Source: Glandiceps talaboti (lineage: Eukaryota > Hemichordata > Enteropneusta > Spengelidae). Taken from it: a stretch of 64,000 bases of DNA. The stretch covers positions 6,617,501 through 6,681,500 of the forward strand of contig NC_135556.1 of NCBI RefSeq assembly GCF_964340395.1, written 5' to 3'. Shown one piece after another: positions 42,801-64,000 of the stretch. The notes under the pieces are model-generated. The model worked only from the letters and a program-made list of their open reading frames with translations. It had not been told where the DNA came from and searched no databases. How positions within the stretch are numbered: the first letter of the stretch is position 1; the number at the start of each line of letters is the position of its first letter. The translations under genes were made by a program, and so were the position numbers.

Positions 42801-45708
42801 CGGTTGTTTCCTAGGTAACCATATTTTGCCGGGAAAAGTCCCATGATTCTAGAATAGAAGGCCACCATTCCATCTATGTTATGTACCTGTAACAATATAT
42901 TTGCAAATATAATATGTGGAGTAAAATATTGGATACTATACTGGATTAGCTGTACATCAGAAATGAACTTTTAGTACTTCAGTGTCATTCAAAGAAAAGA
43001 GCTCTAATCAAAATAAGCCCATGTTGAAGATATAGTTCCAAATAGTGTTGGGGAGCCCTCATGCATTGATCAACCCCTTTAAAGACCAAGACTTTTACGG
43101 GCACAAGGGTGGAGCAACACAGGTACAACTAGACTGTAAGATACGTCGTGACGTTTCGCCCTCACCGGCCTCCTCTCTCCTCTTGGGGGTTGGCCGATGG
43201 TTGAGGGCGCCCCGTCACGGCGTACCTTACAGACTAAGGTACAACATACCTTATAATCTAAGTCCTCAACTACTGTTTGTACCTTTTATACAAGTTATGA
43301 ATGTCTTTCAGACAAAAAGTGATGTGAGCTTCAAAATGGATAGATTGACTGAAGCCATTTCCAGTTCCCCAAGCCTGGCATTTCATGTACACATAAAGAG
43401 GCCATGTAACTTTAATTATCAAACAACACGGTGTGTAATACAAGTCTCTGCTGTTCCAACATGCTGTTATTAATCCCGATTCATTTGCCTACTTTCCATA
43501 TTTCATGATTTGTAACAGGTTCCGTTCTTCCACGGTCTGGTGTCGGCAGTTGCATTTGTTTACAAACTAAAAAACTAAAAGTTGGTAAAATCAGGATTAA
43601 GTTATATAATAAACAGTCTTATATAATTACCTTCATACTGACATGACTGAAACTGATATTTCTCTGCCAGGGATCATTGGCTTGGTCTTCAGCCCAAAAT
43701 TTTCCTGGCCTGTCAATGTCTTCCAGGAAAGGATATTCTTTCCTGAGCGAAGTGAGCCAATGTCGTCTTGTCTGGAAACCAGGCAACTTTGAGCATATCA
43801 TCTGAGTCTCCTCTTTAATACTCACAGAGTTGATATTGAATGGAAACTGAACAAAATCTTGAATGTGGTAGCCTAGAAATCAAACACATTCTTATATTTA
43901 GTGGTTGCATAACATTTGTGTGGCTAAAAGTGGAGATGGAGAAATCGGATTACCCTTGGCTTGTAAAATATCAGATGCCCAGAATTTCTTGATTAATAGC
44001 TTGGACAAGTGTAAGGAAAAAGTGTTCTAAACCAATTAAAAAAGTGCTTCTCTGAACTTACATTCAACAACCTCGAGCTCACAGTATGATGGCAAATTAA
44101 CCTGAGATTGACAGTTCAGGTTTTCTAATTTTGTATAAGGGGAGATACCTCGATTCAGAAAAAGACACAAGACAGTGTATGATAAATCTCCATGTGTGTG
44201 TCAAAATGAACAAAAAAAATCGTGTACAGATTTTCTTATCGCATATATAATCAAAATTAAAATCAATGGCAACATATCCAATTAAGAATGAAACGAGAGA
44301 CTGAGTGATCTGTTGTCAACAGTCAACATATCAAGGCGGACATCGGAAAGACAAAAGATTATAAAGTTGCACAACTGAGGGCGCTGTTCTACACAGCACT
44401 TCGATTTCTGCAAGGTCACAAGACGTCTGCAGCAGGACTTACAAACAACGTGCACACTCTTCGTAAAAGTACAGCCGTGCAAAAAATATCTTATGCAAAT
44501 ATACCCCTCCAAGTGTGATTATCATAGTAAGTTAGAAGTCCAGATGTTAGACACTGAACAGATTTTGGCAGCAATTAAGTTTGACACTTGTAAACAAATA
44601 ATCCCCCTTCACAAATAGTATATTTATATACCTGTTTCTACATATATCTTAATCATATCTCCATTATCATCTGTAATGAACACGGCCCATTGATCACACT
44701 CATTAATGGCTCGGAAATTCTTCACAGCAGGGTCATCCATCACCATTTCACCAACTTTACGAAGTGTTTCCAACGAGTCAACTCTGAAGGCATAGTAGTT
44801 AAGTTCATTGAACTCAACTGTTTCTGAACGATGATGTAATAGAGCTAGTTGGTGATGTTCTCGTGGATCCCTTGTGAAAAATGTTATTGGTACTTCTGGC
44901 ATCCATTTTTTGAAAAGACGAATCAACATCTTAAAAATAGACTGAAGAACAGGATGATTCAAACGTTGAGAATATTTGGGTGGTGGTGGAGCATTGACGC
45001 CTCCTTCATCTGCTATCTGTGTGTGACGAGAGTAGAATCATAACATAAAAACAAAGTAATTAACATTGTGTAATAAATGAATAAATAAACAAACAAAATT
45101 AATTAATTAATTAATTAATTAATATTTAATTTGACAGTGTTTCCCAAGTTCTGCATCATTGTTTTTGAACTTTTTGAAGTTTTTCCGACTCCAACTTGAA
45201 TACCCCCCGCCTTTTTTGTAGGTCTTTAGACTTTGCGCTTTGAATTAGAAAAGTCATCATTTGTCTTACAAGGTCATAGAGATTCGGTTATCTGTAGACG
45301 CGCCAAGTAATATCTTAATTTACAAGGTCAAAGGTGAGCATATTGACTCAACATTGAGACAACAACGGTACGTCAAAACTTTCAAATATATTGAGGATGT
45401 TACGATGAGGAGACACATATTTCAAAGAATCCATATCAAATTTCTTAACGTTTTTACTATTAAATACCATAATAATACAGTACTCTCGTATGCCTTACGT
45501 TCATCAGAAATAATTTTTGAAGCAGACGAAAATGTTCATTTGCTGTCCTTGGAAATGTTGCAATTCCGACGTGACTGTAGTAAACTGGCATAGCTAACTT
45601 GGTGTTGTTTCCTTCATCGTTTACGTATCGTAGCGGGGGTCGTGGTCTTGATACAAAGTATATGATGACGGCGATGAAGATTACAAATATCCACCCAGCC
45701 TTGCCCAT
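39652..45708 (-). CDS. Membrane-anchored two-domain VOC protein, extradiol-dioxygenase-like
   Basis: Six exons on the minus strand: 45499-45708, 44632-45016, 43631-43872, 42687-42886, 40888-41050, 39652-39801. GT-AG junctions and phases close to 449 residues. The N-terminus MGKAGWIFVIFIAVIIYFV is a signal anchor. Two glyoxalase/dioxygenase-fold (VOC) modules follow: about 42-200 (YSHVGIAT, DPREHHQLALL, YYAFRVDSLETL) and about 270-400 (FSHVSMKVHNIDGMVAFYSR). Module 2 keeps a 2-His-1-Glu metal set: H275, H339 (PIVHQLSFRL) and E388 (NNMVEAFVDG), with H371 and Y378 placed like catalytic residues of type I extradiol dioxygenases. Module 1 has Tyr and Lys where ligands are expected. The tail contains WQHHPSFKTYEEYW. 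Catalysis on catechol-like substrates is inferred, not shown. The most downstream ATG with a good context (A at -3) is chosen; an in-frame ATG lies 60 nt upstream. Confidence 0.87.
39879..40045. mobile_element. AAGGGGAATG-family element, copy 1 (partial)
   Basis: The left end AAAGGGAAAGCCATTCCAGG resembles the inverted end of the 51159 copy. The core GAATATTCATGAxT...ATCTGAAGG...AGTCATGAATATTC is palindromic. The following TCTAATGAATATTCATGTCTGTTA matches 51159-51414 in the same orientation. The right terminus is not identified. Confidence 0.5.
40888..41050 (-). CDS. VOC gene exon 5: third metal ligand
   Basis: Residues 346-400: SIDHLRRLQDQLQ, then ITHGNCWALYFCDPENNMVE, giving H371, Y378 and E388, the typical last strand of a ring-cleavage VOC module. 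The acceptor is TTTCAG| and the donor CCT|GTTAGT. Confidence 0.9.
41501..42735. repeat. Minisatellite derived from exon 4 end plus 5' splice site
   Basis: 26 copies of the core TGGTGTACTATTGGTAAG. Most units are 51 bp; seven are 36-bp versions lacking the ATAAACTTACTGTAG part, and two carry a 4-bp insertion (CTGTACGTAG). On the coding (minus) strand each long unit reads as VYLDLPIVHQLSFRLQ followed by the donor-like GTAAGT. The rightmost unit is the real exon end. Confidence 0.95.
42687..42886 (-). CDS. VOC gene exon 4: module 2, source of the minisatellite
   Basis: Residues 280-346, ending EVYLDLPIVHQLSFRLQ with the second predicted ligand H339. Its last ~51 nt and the donor CTACA|GTAAGT belong to the tandem array that continues through the next intron. 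Confidence 0.9.
43130..43236. mobile_element. TAGACTG-type foldback MITE with 9-bp target duplication
   Basis: 107 bp in VOC intron 3. The ends are TAGACTGTAAGATACGTCG and, on the complement of the right end, TAGTCTGTAAGGTACGCCG; the arms extend about 40 bp through GTGACG...GCCCTCA..GGCC. A perfect direct repeat AGGTACAAC flanks it (43121-43129 and 43237-43245). Confidence 0.85.
43631..43872 (-). CDS. VOC gene exon 3: inter-module linker and start of module 2
   Basis: Residues 199-279, including a charged linker and FSHVSMK, which supplies the first predicted metal ligand (H275). The acceptor is TTTCTAG| and the donor AAG|GTAATT. Confidence 0.88.
44632..45016 (-). CDS. VOC gene exon 2: module 1
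   Basis: Residues 71-199: a proline-rich linker (VNAPPPPKYSQRLNHP), a basic helix (KMLIRLFKKWM), then TRDPREHHQLALLHH and the second half-module ending DDNGDMIKIYVETG. The acceptor is CACACAG|. Confidence 0.87.
45499..45708 (-). CDS. VOC gene exon 1: signal anchor and first beta strand
   Basis: Residues 1-70. A single hydrophobic segment (about 6-19) is followed by RPRPP, then VYYSHVGIATF, the first VOC strand, with H46. The donor is AAC|GTAAGG. The orientation implied is type II or an uncleaved anchor with the enzyme in the lumen or cytosol; undetermined. Confidence 0.85.
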
Positions 45709-45968
45709 CTTTACGGAGCGATGCAAAAAAAAGTTACACACAGAAGTCAAGTCACCTGTCGACTGCACAAAACTTCAAAAGTACAGTTGTGTCATGAATA
45801 TATTAACCTTAGACCTTTATCCTACTGAACGAGGTCACTTGATGATGACATCATCGTTGCTGTGCGCATGCGTAATTTTGGCATATTTTCAATGGCCGGC
45901 GATCTTGTCGGTTGTTCTTGATCCACTGTGCATATTTAACCATCAAGTGTCTTCAGATATCTTACAAG
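45709..45968. promoter_or_regulatory. Likely bidirectional promoter, VOC gene / KIF3A
   Basis: 260 bp separate the two divergent start codons. It contains TGCGCATGCG (45863-45872), close to the NRF1 consensus, and a near-palindromic GATGATGACATCATC just before it, resembling a CRE/AP-1-type site. No TATA box stands out. Both 5' UTRs must fit here unless there are upstream non-coding exons. Confidence 0.5.

Positions 45969-64000
<18,032 letters not shown>

Noticed and set aside
43045-43473. 142-codon plus-strand open frame
   Set aside because: It spans the foldback MITE at 43130-43236 in a VOC intron; no domain is visible and there is no codon-like pattern outside the element.

Overview
The window looks like nuclear DNA of a bilaterian animal, most likely a marine invertebrate. 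The support is AT-rich sequence, split genes with GT-AG introns, long introns full of microsatellites and short inverted-repeat transposons, and a kinesin-2 gene whose predicted start (MPGGK...) resembles what I recall of sea-urchin KIF3A. I cannot fix the phylum from sequence alone. There are no bacterial features, CRISPR arrays, LTR elements or LINE reverse transcriptases that I can recognise.

Layout. 1-8317: no recognisable gene; microsatellites and one MITE. 8318-9316 (+): an intronless class A GPCR, complete. 9317-17836: no gene; two TTAA-bounded inverted-repeat elements. 17837-29336 (-): aspartylglucosaminidase (AGA), 11 coding exons, reconstructed in frame to 376 residues. 29872-31772: a DNA element with hAT-like ends and a perfect 8-bp target duplication. 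32.4-33.0 kb: a dense microsatellite/MITE block. 37429-37500 (-): tRNA-Glu(UUC) with a Pol III T-run. 39652-45708 (-): a six-exon, membrane-anchored, two-domain VOC/extradiol-dioxygenase-like gene of 449 residues. 45969 to beyond the right edge (+): KIF3A, 11 exons visible (about 475 residues), cut by the window end.

How the genes relate. AGA is a lysosomal hydrolase, KIF3A is the kinesin-2 motor of intraflagellar transport, and the VOC gene is a putative metal-dependent ring-cleavage or glyoxalase-fold enzyme. I see no shared pathway. The only tight arrangement is the head-to-head VOC/KIF3A pair, with starts 260 bp apart, which suggests a bidirectional promoter.

Most unusual signal. In the VOC gene, the last ~51 nt of exon 4 together with its 5' splice site have been amplified into a minisatellite of about 26 core copies (41501-42735) that fills the downstream intron. 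The copied exon piece includes a predicted metal-ligand histidine. Several families of small foldback/MITE elements, two with visible target-site duplications, are also described.
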